Source: Prorocentrum cordatum (lineage: Eukaryota; Sar; Dinophyceae; Prorocentrales; Prorocentraceae). From it: a DNA stretch of 64,000 nt. Of the stretch, positions 51,548-61,679 are shown in pieces (the stretch's first letter is position 1; each line of letters begins with the position of its first letter). Made by a program: the position numbers and the translations under genes. The stretch is taken from assembly GCA_963575745.1 (NCBI GenBank), contig CAUYUJ010017789.1, forward strand, positions 1 to 64,000, given 5' to 3'. The notes beneath the pieces were generated by a model, which was given only the letters and a program-made list of their open reading frames with translations, had not been told where the DNA came from and did no database searches.

Positions 51548-52568
51548 CATGTAGGTGGCGATCTGCACCACAGCGCTTGTGTACACCACACCGCCTATGT
51601 ACACCACAGCAGCCGCGTGCAGCACAGCGCCAGTGTGCGCCACAGTGCCTGCGGGCACCACAGCGCTTGTGCACACCACAACGCCTGCGTACACCACATC
51701 GTGTGCAACAGAGCACCAGTGTACACCACAATGCCTGTGTACACTACAGCGCCTGTGTACACCACGGCGCACGTGTGCACCACAGCAACCGTGTGCAACA
51801 GAGCACCACTGTTGTAGATAGAATGTTTGAAAATATCCGTATGACAAAATCGAGTGAGTGTGGATTCCACAGAACAGTTGCTTTATACAGGCTTTGGAAA
51901 GAAATGCTTATGACAGAAGTAGCGCCGCTGGAATCTACGAGTCCTCCCGAGTCCGCCCGCATCATCCGAACTTCTCCCATTTGCGTCCACGAGGCTCCGG
52001 CTAAATTGGCCGTCCGAGAACCAAGTGGATGGATTCACTCGACCAGTCTGCGGTGCACGCTGAGATGCGCACGTGCGCTGTAGCGCCGACCCGCACGACA
52101 GGAGGGAAGGGTGGGGGAGGAGGAGGAAGAGGAGGAGGAGGAGGAGGAAGTCGAGGTGGTGGAGGAGGGAGGAGGGAAAAACGTCGCATTCTATTATCAG
52201 CGGTTCCCTGGCGTGGCGTTTAGCTGTCCGCAGCAGGTCTTCACCTATATACTCCTACTACCGGTCCTGTGCACGCAAGCGGTGTGGTGTACACCAACGG
52301 TGCGTTGCACGCGGATGCTGTGGTGTAGACAGGCGCTGCGGTGTGCACAGGCGCTGCGGTGCACGCAAGCGTTGTGGTGTACACAGGCGCTGTTTTGCAC
52401 ATGGCTGTTGTGGTGTCCATACTCGCTGTGGTGTACACCGGCGCTGTAGTGCACGCAAGCATTATGGTGTACACAGGCGCTGCGTTGCTTGTGGTGTATA
52501 CGCGCGCTGTGGTGTACGCGAGCATTGTGGTGTACACAGGCGCTGTGGGGCAGATCGCCACCTACATG
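51548..52568. mobile_element. Foldback-like element with arms of 18-bp tandem repeats
   Basis: Left arm 51548-51815 begins CATGTAGGTGGCGATCTGC and consists of units like GTGTACACCACAGCGCCT. Right arm 52262-52568 has the inverse units and ends GCAGATCGCCACCTACATG, the exact inverse of the left end. The ~445-bp centre holds a GGA tract and no clear ORF. Inverted arms built of tandem repeats are the hallmark of foldback transposons. The 18-bp unit keeps all frames open, giving spurious Thr/Tyr- or Cys/Arg-rich ORFs. No target duplication was recognised. Confidence 0.7.
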
Positions 52569-52574
52569 ATGCTC

Positions 52575-52740
52575 GCGTCGTCTTCGTCGTTCGTCGCTCG
52601 TCGTTCGTCGCTCATCGTCGTCTGGCGCGCGGGCGCGGTGGTGGTGCCGGAGCCACACGGCGGGGGGGGGGCGTTGCGTCATACCCCCCCGCCCCCCCCC
52701 TCTTCCCCATGATGCCCGTCATCGCCTAAAAGAAAGAAAC
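52575..52740. repeat. Partial copies of the GTCGCTC/ATGACGGGCGTCAT repeat, head to tail inverted
   Basis: 52575-52640 resembles the right part of the repeat at 57160-57215. 52660-52730 (GCGTTGCGTCATA, CCCCATGATGCCCGTCATCGCC) is the inverse of its left part. Confidence 0.6.
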
Positions 52741-52757
52741 GCGCTCCGCCAAGCCCA

Positions 52758-52868
52758 CCTGAGAGAGAGAGAGAGAGGGAGAGGAATGAGGAGAGAGAGA
52801 GAGAGGAAGAGAGAGAGCGAGATAGGGATATAGAGAGAGAACGAGAAAGAGAGAGAAAGACAGAGACC
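52758..52868. repeat. (GA)n microsatellite
   Basis: About 110 bp of imperfect GA repeats. A similar run at 58803-58855 precedes the same downstream segment. Confidence 0.9.
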
Positions 52869-53005
52869 GCGCCTTGAAGGAACAACGTGTACTTCTGTTC
52901 TTTACGGCTCATTGTGGGTTTCGGAGTTGGGGGTTTATTATATACCGCACGTCGACACCATGTTGCATCGCCTCACGCGCAAGCGCGACCGCATGCTTCA
53001 TGATT
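52869..53005. repeat. Dispersed ~135-bp segment, copy 1
   Basis: CGCGCCTTGAAGGAACAAC, TTCTTTACGGCTCATTG, ATTATATACCGCACGTCGAC and TTGCATCGCCTCACGCGCAA are found in order, and again at 58853-58985. One frame reads YIPHVDTMLHRLTRKRDRM, perhaps a gene fragment carried by a repeat. Confidence 0.8.
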
Positions 53006-53600
53006 CGCCCCCTTCCTACGCCCCAGACTCATTTTCGGGGTCATGGCTCGGATTCGTCGGATCCCTCGCTCGCCGCCCACTCTTGGGCCTTTTTGGGGGG
53101 GTCATTTGGCCGTCTTGTAGGCTTTCTCCACCGATGCGGCGATAATGCTGTGGCAGCACCTGTAAAAACAGTAGGATCGAGCCATTTTGGACCTGTTTGG
53201 CTGTTCCCTTGAACCTCGAAGAAGGCCCGCGAGATGCCGTGGCGAGCATAGGAGAAAGGCTTCTGTCCAACCCGACTACGACCTGGAGCGGCGAGTTTGT
53301 GGAGCCCCAGGTGTCCGCAGGGAAATGGAGGAAGTTCGATCGCAAATCTTGCGAGCCATGTGTACCCTTGCATGTCAGTCTTCAGAGTGCACTGGCGCCG
53401 ATGAGCGTCTGGAAATCGACGAGATAGCCTCGACTTGGCGTCGATCAGCATTGACTAGCGTCGATTAGCGTCGAGTCAGCGTCGACGAACGTCGATTCGC
53501 AAGGGCCAGCGAGGTGCTGCGGGAGGCTCCGATGGGTTGCCACCGAAGAGGGAGAGGTGTGATTGTGAATTCGTCTCCTGGCACCTCAAGAACGCCGACA
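53006..53600 (+). other. Possible coding fragment and GTCGA(C/T) short repeats
   Basis: 53205-53427 encodes VPLNLEEGPRDAVASIGERL and FVEPQVSAGKWRKFDRKS in one frame, and looks protein-like, without a recognised domain. 53420-53500 holds GCGTCGATTAGC-type short repeats. Confidence 0.3.
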
Positions 53601-53607
53601 GGGCCGC

Positions 53608-53745
53608 CAGCGTCGGAGGAGGAGGAGGAGGAGGAGGAGGGGGAGGAAGAGTAGGAGGAGGAGGAGCAGGAGGACGAGGAGGAGAAGGAGGAGGACGGGG
53701 AGGAGGAGGAGGAGGAGGAGGAGGAGGAGGAGGAGGAGGACGATT
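53608..53745. repeat. (GGA)n purine tract
   Basis: About 135 bp of GGA/GAG with rare interruptions. Confidence 0.9.
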
Positions 53746-54192
53746 GGACGACCAGCGGGCGCCTCCTCACGAACGCCAACAGGGCCGCCAGATTCCAGCA
53801 CGGTAGGCTCGTGCGGCGTCGGCGCGCCAGCGACGCCTGCGAAGGCGTTCAGGGCTGAAGTCTGCGACGCGGAGGCACCGAGGGACACGTCAGCGCCACT
53901 GGGCCAGACGGAATTCAACCTTGAAGGATCGGGGCCGCGATTCGCACGAAGCTAGGCCGAGGATAAGTCCGTTCCAGAGCGCTCCGGAACGCTCTGAGAG
54001 CTCTGAGAAGGCCGCGGCGCCCAATGCATCGTCCAGAGCCGCTGGATTGCAGAGAGTCTCGATGTTCTCCTCGCCCGATTTCTATCCTTCTCCTGGCTGC
54101 GTCCTCTAGTAGCTAGTGGTCGGTGCAAGGTGGAACGATCGACGCGGTGTCGAAAGCCTTTGGGCGCGCCGAAGCCACGCGAACTTGCCGTT
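53746..54192. other. No recognisable feature
   Basis: ORFs are short and lack motifs. GGGCGCCTCCTCACGAACGC and CCGACAGGGCCGCCAG-like phrases flank the GGA tract on both sides, which suggests a small duplication around it. Confidence 0.4.
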
Positions 54193-54347
54193 CAGTCAAC
54201 CCGAATAGTAAGGATGGGCCTTGCACCCCTGCCTCCTCTGTCCACCCTTCGCCGCTTTCGTCGGCCGCGCCCCGCTCGAACAGCTTGGCAACGTGCGTCC
54301 GAGGCCCTTGCATCCTTCTCGCGCATCCATACTGGACTGGCTGACTG
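54193..54347. mobile_element. Mariner-like short element, diverged copy
   Basis: Starts CAGTCAACCCGAATAGTAAG and ends CATACTGGACTGGCTGACTG. The interior shares CCTTGCA, TCGGCCGCGCCCCGCTCGAA and GAGGCCCTTGCATCCTT with 19586-19764. The flanking TA is lost. Confidence 0.6.
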
Positions 54348-54830
54348 CAGCAAGCGAGCCTTCCAACGAGCTGCGCTGGTCGGGCGAAGAGAACTGTGCA
54401 CATGCACCGGTCCTGGCCAGGCCCATCCTTGACCCCAGGATCGGTGCATATGCCTTCCTGGCCAAGGCAGGGGGGTGTATGCACCGATCTTGGGCTCAGG
54501 ATGGACCTGGCCAAGATCGGTGTATGTGCATGGTGTACGTGCCAAAAAGTGGGGGGGGGAAGACTAGAACCCAGAAAACATGGGAAAGTATGTGGGGAAT
54601 CCTGTTGTTTGTGTCTGTTTATTTGTGTGCCCCAGGGCCCCTTTCTACCAGACTGGCTGGCTGCAGCACGCGAGCCTTCCAACGAGCTGCGCCGGGGGGG
54701 CACTCCGCGGGGGGGTTTGCTGCGGCAGGCGGGAGCTGCGCGGCGGGGGTGGGCCAGTGGAGGCCAGCTCGGAGTGCCCAGGGGGGGGGGGGATCGGGGC
54801 GCCCAGGAGGCCCCCAGGCGACCTCGAGAT
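54348..54830. repeat. Duplicated CTGCAGCA-GCGAGCCTTCC segment and unassigned sequence
   Basis: GGCTG(A/G)CTGCAGCA(A/C)GC followed by GAGCCTTCCAACGAGCTGCGC occurs at 54338 and 54654. The stretch between has two copies of a CACCGATCTTGGGC/CACCGGTCCTGGCC-like phrase. No gene. Confidence 0.55.
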
Positions 54831-54999
54831 TCCAGTCGGGCCTGTCCCTCTGCAGGAGGACTGAGTCAAGAAAGGTCAAAGCATAGTCTGGGGCACGATC
54901 TTTGCACAACTAGTGTGAGCATTCGGGGAGCGTTTGTAGGGTATTGTTTCATCATTTGTCGCCCCACAATCCCCCTGTAGGGGGACAGGCCCGACCCAG
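54831..54999 (+). mobile_element. Short inverted-repeat element, family 1 (copy g)
   Basis: 169 bp, ends TCCAGTCGGGCCTGTCCCTC and GGGACAGGCCCGACCCAG. Flanks CTCGAGAT and CTCAAGGT match 6/8, with transitions only. Confidence 0.8.
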
Positions 55000-55189
55000 C
55001 TCAAGGTGGCCCGAGCTGCCCGAAGAAAGCTCCAAGGCGGCCCCAGGACGTCCCAGGACGACCCACGGACGGCCGAACAAAAGCCTGCGGGAGGGTACCA
55101 GCAGGGCCGGAACACGATGCCCAGAAGTCCGCGAGACGTGCCAGGACGGCCGAAGAGGTCCCAAGATTCCGACGCCCCCCTCCGAAGGA

Positions 55190-55206
55190 AGCCATTCTGG
55201 CTCAAG
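55190..55206 (+). other. Spliced-leader relic upstream of the secreted-protein gene
   Basis: AGCCATTCTGGCTCAAG matches the last 17 bases of the SL with one change (T to C). The first five SL bases are not recognisable. It lies 88 bp before the start codon of the next gene. Confidence 0.6.
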
Positions 55207-55294
55207 GCATTCGGGATCAGGCCCGGAAAAAACTTTACCGGAGTGAGTTCACTCATCGTCTCATACTTGGCATTGTTACTTGATTTGGCGAGCG

Positions 55295-56649
55295 ATGGCA
55301 GCCCACAAGGGGCTATCAACTTTGTTCTGGTTGGTACATGTCCACGGCACATCCACCGCGACTTCTCTGAGGACAGAATCCAATGCTAATGCGTCGGTAG
55401 TCGGGTATTCGTACTCAGTGATCCTTAACACCCACTGCGGGGGCGGGTCCATCTACACGTGGGCTAATGGAGAAGCTGCTAACTATGGCCAGGGTTTCGT
55501 AAACGACATTCCTGGATGCAAGACGATGTGTGACAGTCATGCCGACTGCGCCGGATTTGTTCAACGCGACACAGACAACAGGTGTTCATTCTGGAAGTCC
55601 GCTCCTCTGGGATACGTCGCCCAAGGTACCTACACCCACCATCATTGCTACGAGAAGGGGGCTGCGATCACCAGTAGTCCGACGCCCAACCCGACGCCCT
55701 ATCCCACGCCCTACCCCACGCCCTACCCCACGCCCTATCCCACGCCCTACCCCACGCCCTATCCGACGGCCTTCCCCACGCCCTACCCGACGGCCTTCCC
55801 CACGCCCTACCCGACGGCCTTCCCAACGGCCTTCCCGACGGCCTACCCGACAGCGTTGCCGACGCCTTTTCCGACTGCCTTCCCCACGGCTTTCCCCACG
55901 CCCTACCCGACGGCCTTCCCGACGGCCTACCCCACGGCGTTGCCGACGCCCTTTCCGACTGCCTTCCCCACGCCCTACCCGACGGCCTACCCAACGGCCT
56001 TCCCGACGCCTTTTCCGACGGCCTTCCCCACGCCCAGCCCGACGTCGAGCCCGACGTTTCCTCCGGGCTGGCCGACGCCATCCCCGACGTTTCTTCCTGG
56101 AGCTCCCATGGCGGGCGGAGCTGGCGGCGTGGCTGCCACGGGCGATCCCCACCTACAGAACGTTCTCGGTCAGCGATTTGATTTGATGAAGCCGGGCAAT
56201 CATATTCTGGTGAACATCCCTCGCGGAAGGCAGACACGCGCATTGCTTCGCGTTGAGGCGGATGCGCGCCGATTGGGTGGACATTGCGCGGACATGTACT
56301 TTCAACAGGTGAACGTCACGGGTCTTGGGCAGAGGCCAAGCAAGCTGGGGGGTACCACTACGACGTATCACAAAGTGCAGTCGAGACTCCACAGTGGGCT
56401 GAGCTCGGTGCTGTTCAGCTGAAAGTCGTTCATGGACGTACGGACAGTGGACTCCAGTATCTAAATGTGTACGTGAAACATTTAGGGCGAGCAGGTTTTG
56501 CCGTCGGAGGCCTGCTGGGGGAAGACGACCACACGGAGGCCGCGACGCCTCCGCCGGTGTGTGCCAGTGCTACGTCTCTTCTGGGAGCGCAGGCGAGCAA
56601 CAGGGCTCCCCCTTCCGCGTCGTCAGTTGCAAAAGCCGTTTTCGAGTGA
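55295..56649 (+). pseudogene. Secreted apple-like / PTxP-repeat / vWD-like protein, frameshifted copy
   Basis: The ATG at 55295 gives a hydrophobic N-terminus ([17 protein letters not shown]), a likely signal peptide. Residues ~45-125 are Cys-rich ([25 protein letters not shown]), like a PAN/apple domain, which binds proteins or sugars. Residues ~130-265 are a [11 protein letters not shown]-type linker in an 11-20 bp repeat. Then [19 protein letters not shown] and LVNIPRG are the start of a vWF-D-like domain known in dinoflagellate surface proteins. Near 56335 the frame changes, and coding continues as [30 protein letters not shown] and LLGEDDHTEAATP, stopping at 56649. The SL relic upstream and the lack of visible introns suggest a processed gene copy. 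The frameshift would truncate the protein to 375 residues. Confidence 0.7.
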
Positions 56650-56937
56650 CCATGCGGCAGAAGTTCGCTTTAAATAAGGCGATTGGCAAATGGCGCACCC
56701 TATTCTGGACAGGGCGCGCTCTTTCTGTGGTAACAAACGTGACTGTGCAGGCCAGCGAAAAACAACTGCCCCGAGAGAACCTGTAGACGACCCAGAGGAG
56801 CTGACGCTGGATCAAGGCGGTCCTCGGAACGGCCCAAAACGCCCCACGAAACGGCCCCAACACAGCCGTAAGAAACACACCAAGCGACCCCAGTACGTCC
56901 ACCAAGCATACATGAGCCTGTTTCTGTATAGCTTGGG
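56650..56937. other. Flank of the gene copy, no feature
   Basis: Short ORFs only. It may contain the 3' UTR of the copied mRNA. Confidence 0.4.
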
Positions 56938-57083
56938 GAATGACGGGCGTCATGGCCCCCGCTGGCCCCCCCACCCCTTATGACGTAACGCTCCCCCCCA
57001 GTGCGCTCCGGGCACTTGCCGCTGTGCGCATCGGGATCCGCATTGGTGTCCGCATCGGAATCCGCAAAGGATTCTGGTCCGCA

Positions 57084-57163
<80 letters not shown>

Positions 57164-57235
57164 TGTGCTCGTCGCTCGTCGCTCATTATCGTCGTGCGCG
57201 CGGACGCGGCTGGAGCCTGTTTTTTTATTCTCTTG
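56938..57235. repeat. Dispersed repeat with (GTC)n, uninterrupted copy
   Basis: The same series of segments as 43985-44190 joined to 50768-50832, but without LINE-B. (GTC)n runs from about 57088 to 57165, then CTCGTCGCTCGTCGCTCATT and GCGCGCGGACGCGGCTGGA. Confidence 0.85.
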
Positions 57236-57284
57236 CACAGCTGTGCTCTAGAGCTCGGACCTCTTTAGTTTCGTTCGTCGTCGT

Positions 57285-58010
57285 CCCCCTGGTCCGGTCC
57301 TGGCCCTGGACCCAACCTCCCCCCTGGTCCTGGCCCCAGCCCGCCTCGCCATGCTGGCCCTGGCCCTGGACCCAGCCTCCCCCGGCCCCGGCTCTGGCGC
57401 CAGTCCCCCTCGCCCTGGACTTTTGATTTTCGTTCGTCGTCGTCCCTGGTCCAGTCTTGGCCCTGGGCCCAACCTCCTCCCCTGGTCCTGGCCCCAGCCC
57501 CCCTTGCCCCGCTGGCCCCGGCCTTGGACCCAGCCTCCCTCCTGGCCCTGGCCCCAGACCCCCTCTCCCTGGACCCTTTATTTTCGTTCGTCGTCGTCCC
57601 TCTGGTCCTGGCCCTGGACCCTGCCTCCCCCCCTGGCCCTGACCCCAGCCCCCCTCGCCCTGGACCCTTTGTTTTCGTTCGTCGTCGCCCTTCTGGTCCT
57701 GGCCCTGGACCCAGTCTCCTCCCCCGGCCCTGGTCCCAGCCCCCCTCGCCCTGGCGTCGTCGTCCCCCTGGCTCTGGCCTGCTTCCCCTGGCCCCCTCGC
57801 CCCAGTCCTCCTGCCCTGGCCCTGGACCCAGCCTCCCTCCTTGGCTCTGGCGCCCCCTTGGCCCTGGCCCCAGCCCCCCTCGCCCCGGACTCTTTATTTT
57901 CGTGGTTCGTGGTTCGTCGTCGTCCCCCTGGCTGTGGCCCGCTTCCCCTGGCCCTAGGCTCTGGCCCCAGCCCCCACTCGCCCCGGACCTTTTATTGCGA
58001 AGGCCTTACG
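57285..58010. repeat. CCCTGGCCCTGGACCC-rich repeat block
   Basis: Built from TGGCCCTGGACCCAGCCTCC and TTTTCGTTCGTCGTCGTCCC segments alternating every 90-155 bp. The 190 bp at 57807-57996 recur at 58465-58653 with only a few differences. Confidence 0.85.
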
Positions 58011-58059
58011 GCTGGTGCCGCCGACCCTGGAGGGCGACCCATGCGTTCTCGTATGTGGC

Positions 58060-58400
58060 GGGGGGGGCCTCTTGGGGCTTCCTGGGGGCCTCTTGGGGGT
58101 CTCGTGGAGGACTCTTGGGGATTCCTAGGGGCCTCTTGGGGGCCTCTTGGGGCCTCTTGGGGACTTCCTAGAGCCTCTTGGGGCGTCCTGGGAGCCTCTC
58201 GGGGCTGAAGGGTCGAAATGTCCGTTCGGGTGAACCATCTGGGCAATCTCTTGGAGCCGTCTTGGGGGTCTGTTGGGCGCGGCTCGGGCGTGGCTCGGGC
58301 GTGGCTCGGGCGCGGTCCGAGCACGGCTCGGGCGCGGCTCGGGCGCGGCTCGGCGGCGGCTCGGGCGGCTCGGGCGCGGCCCCGAAACAATAAAGAATCC
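58060..58400. repeat. GGGCCTCTTGG repeat and GGCTCGGGCG minisatellite
   Basis: 58065-58200 holds variants of GGGCCTCTTGGGG. 58275-58385 is a ~10-12 bp GGCTCGGGCGCGG array. Confidence 0.8.
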
Positions 58401-58464
58401 CTACGTGCAGTACTTGCGGGGGGGGCGTCGTATCTGAGTGGCGCCCCCCCCCCGGGACCCCCCC

Positions 58465-58800
58465 CCTCCTGCCCTGGCCCTGGACCCAGCCTCCCTCCTT
58501 GGCTCTGGCGCCCCCTTGGCCCTGGCCCCAGCCCCCCTCGCCCCGGCCTCTTTATTTTCGTGGTTCGTGGTTCGTCGTCGTCCCCCTGGCTGTGGCCCGC
58601 TTCCCCTGGCCCTAGGCTCTGGCCCCAGCCCCGCTCGCCCCGGACCTTTTATTTTCGTGGTTCGTCGTCGTCCCCCTGGCTCTGGCCTGCTCCCCCTGGC
58701 CCCCTCGCCCCCGTCCTCTTGCCCTGGCCCTGAACCCGCGACTCACCCGCGACCCACCCGCGACCCACCCACCCGCGACCTGGCCCGCGCCCCACCCAGG
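58465..58800. repeat. Recent duplicate of 57807-57996, then copy of 43797-43860
   Basis: 58465-58653 duplicates 57807-57996. After a further partial unit, 58736-58800 matches the CGCGACCCACC minisatellite at 43797-43860. Confidence 0.85.
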
Positions 58801-58852
58801 CCAGAGAAAGAGAGAGAGAACGAGAAAGAGAGAGAGAGAGAGAAAGAGAGAG

Positions 58853-58985
58853 ACCGCGCCTTGAAGGGACAACATGTACTTCGGTTCTTTACGGCCCATT
58901 GGGGGTTCCGGAGTTGGGGACTTATTATATACCGCACGTCGACAACATGTTGCATCGCCTCACGCGCAAGCACGACCACATGCTT
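58853..58985. repeat. Dispersed ~135-bp segment, copy 2
   Basis: About 90% identical to 52869-53005, again directly after a (GA)n run. Confidence 0.8.
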
Positions 58986-59058
58986 CTACAGTGGGAATAT
59001 CCAAAAATATAGTTAAGAAATAGCCTGAAGACTATTGTTTGAGTATTTTTCTTTTTTT
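58986..59058 (+). mobile_element. Short inverted-repeat element, family 1, left half only
   Basis: CTACAGTGGGAATATCCAAA and the following TAGTTAAGAAATAG, ATTGTTTGAGTATTTTT match the left half and centre of copies e-h. Both ends are cut by other repeats. Confidence 0.55.
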
Positions 59059-59575
59059 ATAAGCATTTTCCCCTACCTAGGCTCTGCCTACAGGGTTCTT
59101 AGTCTATTAGCTTACCAAGGGGCCGGGCAGTGGGCTTCGCCCCAGGCGGTTCCCCCGGTCCCCGCCCCGCGGTTCCCCCAGTTGCGCCCCCTTCCCTTAG
59201 CTTTGCGTATCTCATCTCAGCTGAGTTTAGCTTAGTTAAGGTTATCTTAGCTACATCTTAGCTTCGCTTAACTGTAGCTTAGCTTCGCTTCGCTTAGCTT
59301 AGCTTACCATATCATAGCATAACCCAGCATATCATAGCATAGCGCACCGTAGCACAGCATAGCATATCATAGCATAGCACCGCGCAGTATAGCACAGCAT
59401 AGCGCAGCATAGCATAGCCTACCATAGCCTAGCATAGCATAGCGCAGCCTAGCGTAGCATAGCATAGAGCAGCATCGCGCAGCATAGCATCGCATATCAT
59501 AGCATAGCATAGCATAGCATAACATATCATAACATAACATAGTGGAGCATCGCAGAGCATGGCATAGCATAACAA

Positions 59576-59743
59576 CACAACACAGGCAAACCAACAACAG
59601 CAACAGCACAGCAAAGCACAAACAACGCAAATCAAAACAAAGCAAAAGCAACAACAAAGCAAAGGAAAGGCAAAGCAAAGGCAATGTGCGACAGATGCCG
59701 AGCTAGCCTCGATGGCCGGACCGGAGCCCCGCAAACAGTGCCT
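59576..59743. repeat. AGCAA/GCAAA-rich simple sequence
   Basis: CAAAGCAAAGG-type sequence ending GGCAATGTGCGACAG. It is closely matched by 62310-62335 (GCAATGTGCAACAG), so the two sides of the inserted block carry related sequence. Confidence 0.65.
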
Positions 59744-59765
59744 TCCGTAGCTATTTCGGCTCAAG
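59744..59765 (+). other. Spliced-leader copy with two substitutions
   Basis: 22 nt matching the SL except C to T and T to C in the centre (CTATTTCGG instead of CCATTTTGG). It is followed after 33 nt by the ATG of the next gene, as in a mature trans-spliced mRNA. Confidence 0.9.
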
Positions 59766-59798
59766 CCCGGAGGCCCTGCCACACAGCCGCCCACGCTC

Positions 59799-61679
59799 AT
59801 GTCCCGAGGTTGGCGGAGTGAGGCTTTCAGCGGTGCTGCGCAGCCCGCCTCGGCACCAGGTGGTGCTGCACAGCCCACCCCGCCTGTTGTGGCCATCGAT
59901 GTGGGCGACGTCGCGTCCAAGCGGAACGACGATCAGCGGGTTAAATGCAGCGAGATGTACGCGGCTGTCGAGGAGGGCTTCTGGGCGTTCGTTGTGCTCT
60001 TTGTGGCTGAGTTCGGCTTTCAGGACATGCGTTTCATCAGTCGCACGACGCGGGGCACGTGGCGCTCGCGCCATGCCCGCCTGGGGAGGGTAGAGGCGTG
60101 GGTCGTCAGGCTGATCTGGAGCACAGGCTTGCTCGAGATGGGGATGCCTGAGGCGAACATCCATTTGACGTCTGAGAAGAGCGGCCTGGCTGGTAAGGGC
60201 GTTGCTTCTCGGGACTTGCAGCTGACCCACATGATCGACAACGATCTCGAGTGCTTGTGGAGTGTCTTCAATGTCTTGAACGACCGAGCTGGCAACTCGG
60301 GCCTGTCGATCAGGCGGAGCTAGGGCCGCGTCATCCAGCGCATGCGCCTCCGCCCTGCGCGCAGCCGGTGGTGGCGTAGTGAAGACGACGACTGTCTGGA
60401 GAGGTGCAACTCGTGGTTCGAGCATGCCGAATATTTCCAGCTGCAGCCGCTGGACATCTGGGATGAGTTGGCGCAGCTCGGGCCGCCGGCGATGCCCCGC
60501 CCCGCGTCGCGCCGAGGCGAGCCCTTGACAGCGGCGGAGGTGATCGATCTGTGTAAAAGCGGCGGTCGCCGCGAGCCTAGGCGCACGCGCGGCCGCGTGC
60601 GCCATCGTCGCGGCGACGACGATCACGATCATGCTGATGATTCTCGCCGAGTTGAGGCCAGGCGCCGCAGGGGCGGCGGCGCTGCGCAGCCCGCGTTCCC
60701 GGCAGGGCCACGCAGCGCCAGCGGGGATGCGTCGGTGGCGCCGCGCAGCCCACCTTGCCGCGCAGCGAAGCGTCCCTCGCGCGAACAGGATGCGAAGCGT
60801 ATCCGAGTTGTCTACCGAGGCGAAGTTCTACGCTCTGCGCCATCCAAAGATGTTGGGCCTGACAAAGACATCACATTGGAAGATCTCGAGGACGTCTTTA
60901 ACTCCGACAAGACCATGATAGTGGACACCCTGTCTGAGCCTCGCATCGATTTCGCCTTAGTGGCAGATCTCTCCGATGGCAGGATCGCCCAGATAACCTT
61001 GGCAAATATGGCGAGTGCTGCACTGGCCGCTCCGGTCGCCTTCCACTTCTCGGCCAGGGGTAGTTGCCAGATCCAGACGTTCAAACCGGTTATGGACGTT
61101 CTCCAGAAGGCCTGCGACTTGGTTCGCTATTCCCACGTGCTCTTCACGCGGTTTGATGCAGAACCCCTGTCCAGCGTCGTCGCAGAGTGGATGGAGCCAA
61201 ACCTTGTGGCCCCGTTCTATCAGACCTGGCGCAAGGAGATGAATGACGTCATCTTCGCGTTGCCTGCTTCTCGGTTCCTGGGCGCGTGCGAGCGCGCGAG
61301 TGAAAGGGCGCCGGGCCCCGCCCGCGCGGGCGCCGGGCCCCCGCAGGGCGAGGTCCAGGTCGAGGACGCCCCGCCGAGCCCCCGTCGAGGACGCCCCGTC
61401 GAGCTCGAAGGCCGAGGCAGAAGCAAAAGCAATAGAAAACAACAAAGGCAATGCAAAAAAAAACGAGCTCAAAGCAAACGCGACAGCAGCGGCGAGGGGA
61501 CACAACTCCCCGCTAACGCCCAACCGCCGACGTTATTTTCCCTTAACTTCCTCCCGCGGCCTGTTGAGACGCTAGCACCGACACTCAAGCCCCACCAGCA
61601 CTGCACTCGACTAGCATCGCGCCCTCGACCAGCGCGTAGAGCCCGAGGTCACTACAAAGCGCCCCACGACCAGCACTAG
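59799..61679 (+). pseudogene. SL-headed gene copy, GAAQPA-containing protein with one in-frame TAG
   Basis: The ATG at 59799 opens 174 codons (SGAAQPASAPGGAAQPTPP near the N-terminus, then MYAAVEEGFWAFVVLF and RLIWSTGLLEMGMPEANI) to a TAG at 60321-60323. The same frame goes on for 452 codons: CNSWFEHAEYFQLQPLDIWD, a basic His/Asp/Arg-rich region, GGGAAQPAFPAG, ITLEDLEDVFNSDKTMIV, ITLANMASAALAAPVAFH, WMEPNLVAPFYQTWRKEM. After about 61255 the peptide becomes low-complexity and the natural C-terminus is uncertain. No introns and an SL just upstream indicate a reverse-transcribed mRNA. The TAG may be a mutation of CAG. The family is not recognised, but it shares the GAAQPA blocks with the genes at 1-930 and 2402-4586. 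Confidence 0.7.

Noticed and set aside
51486-52729. Cys/His/Thr-rich ORFs resembling metal-binding proteins
   Set aside because: Produced by the 18-bp units in the arms of the foldback-like element.
55586-56243. Arg-rich ORFs antisense to the PTxP linker
   Set aside because: Shadows of the TACCCGACGGCC-type repeat in the secreted-protein gene.
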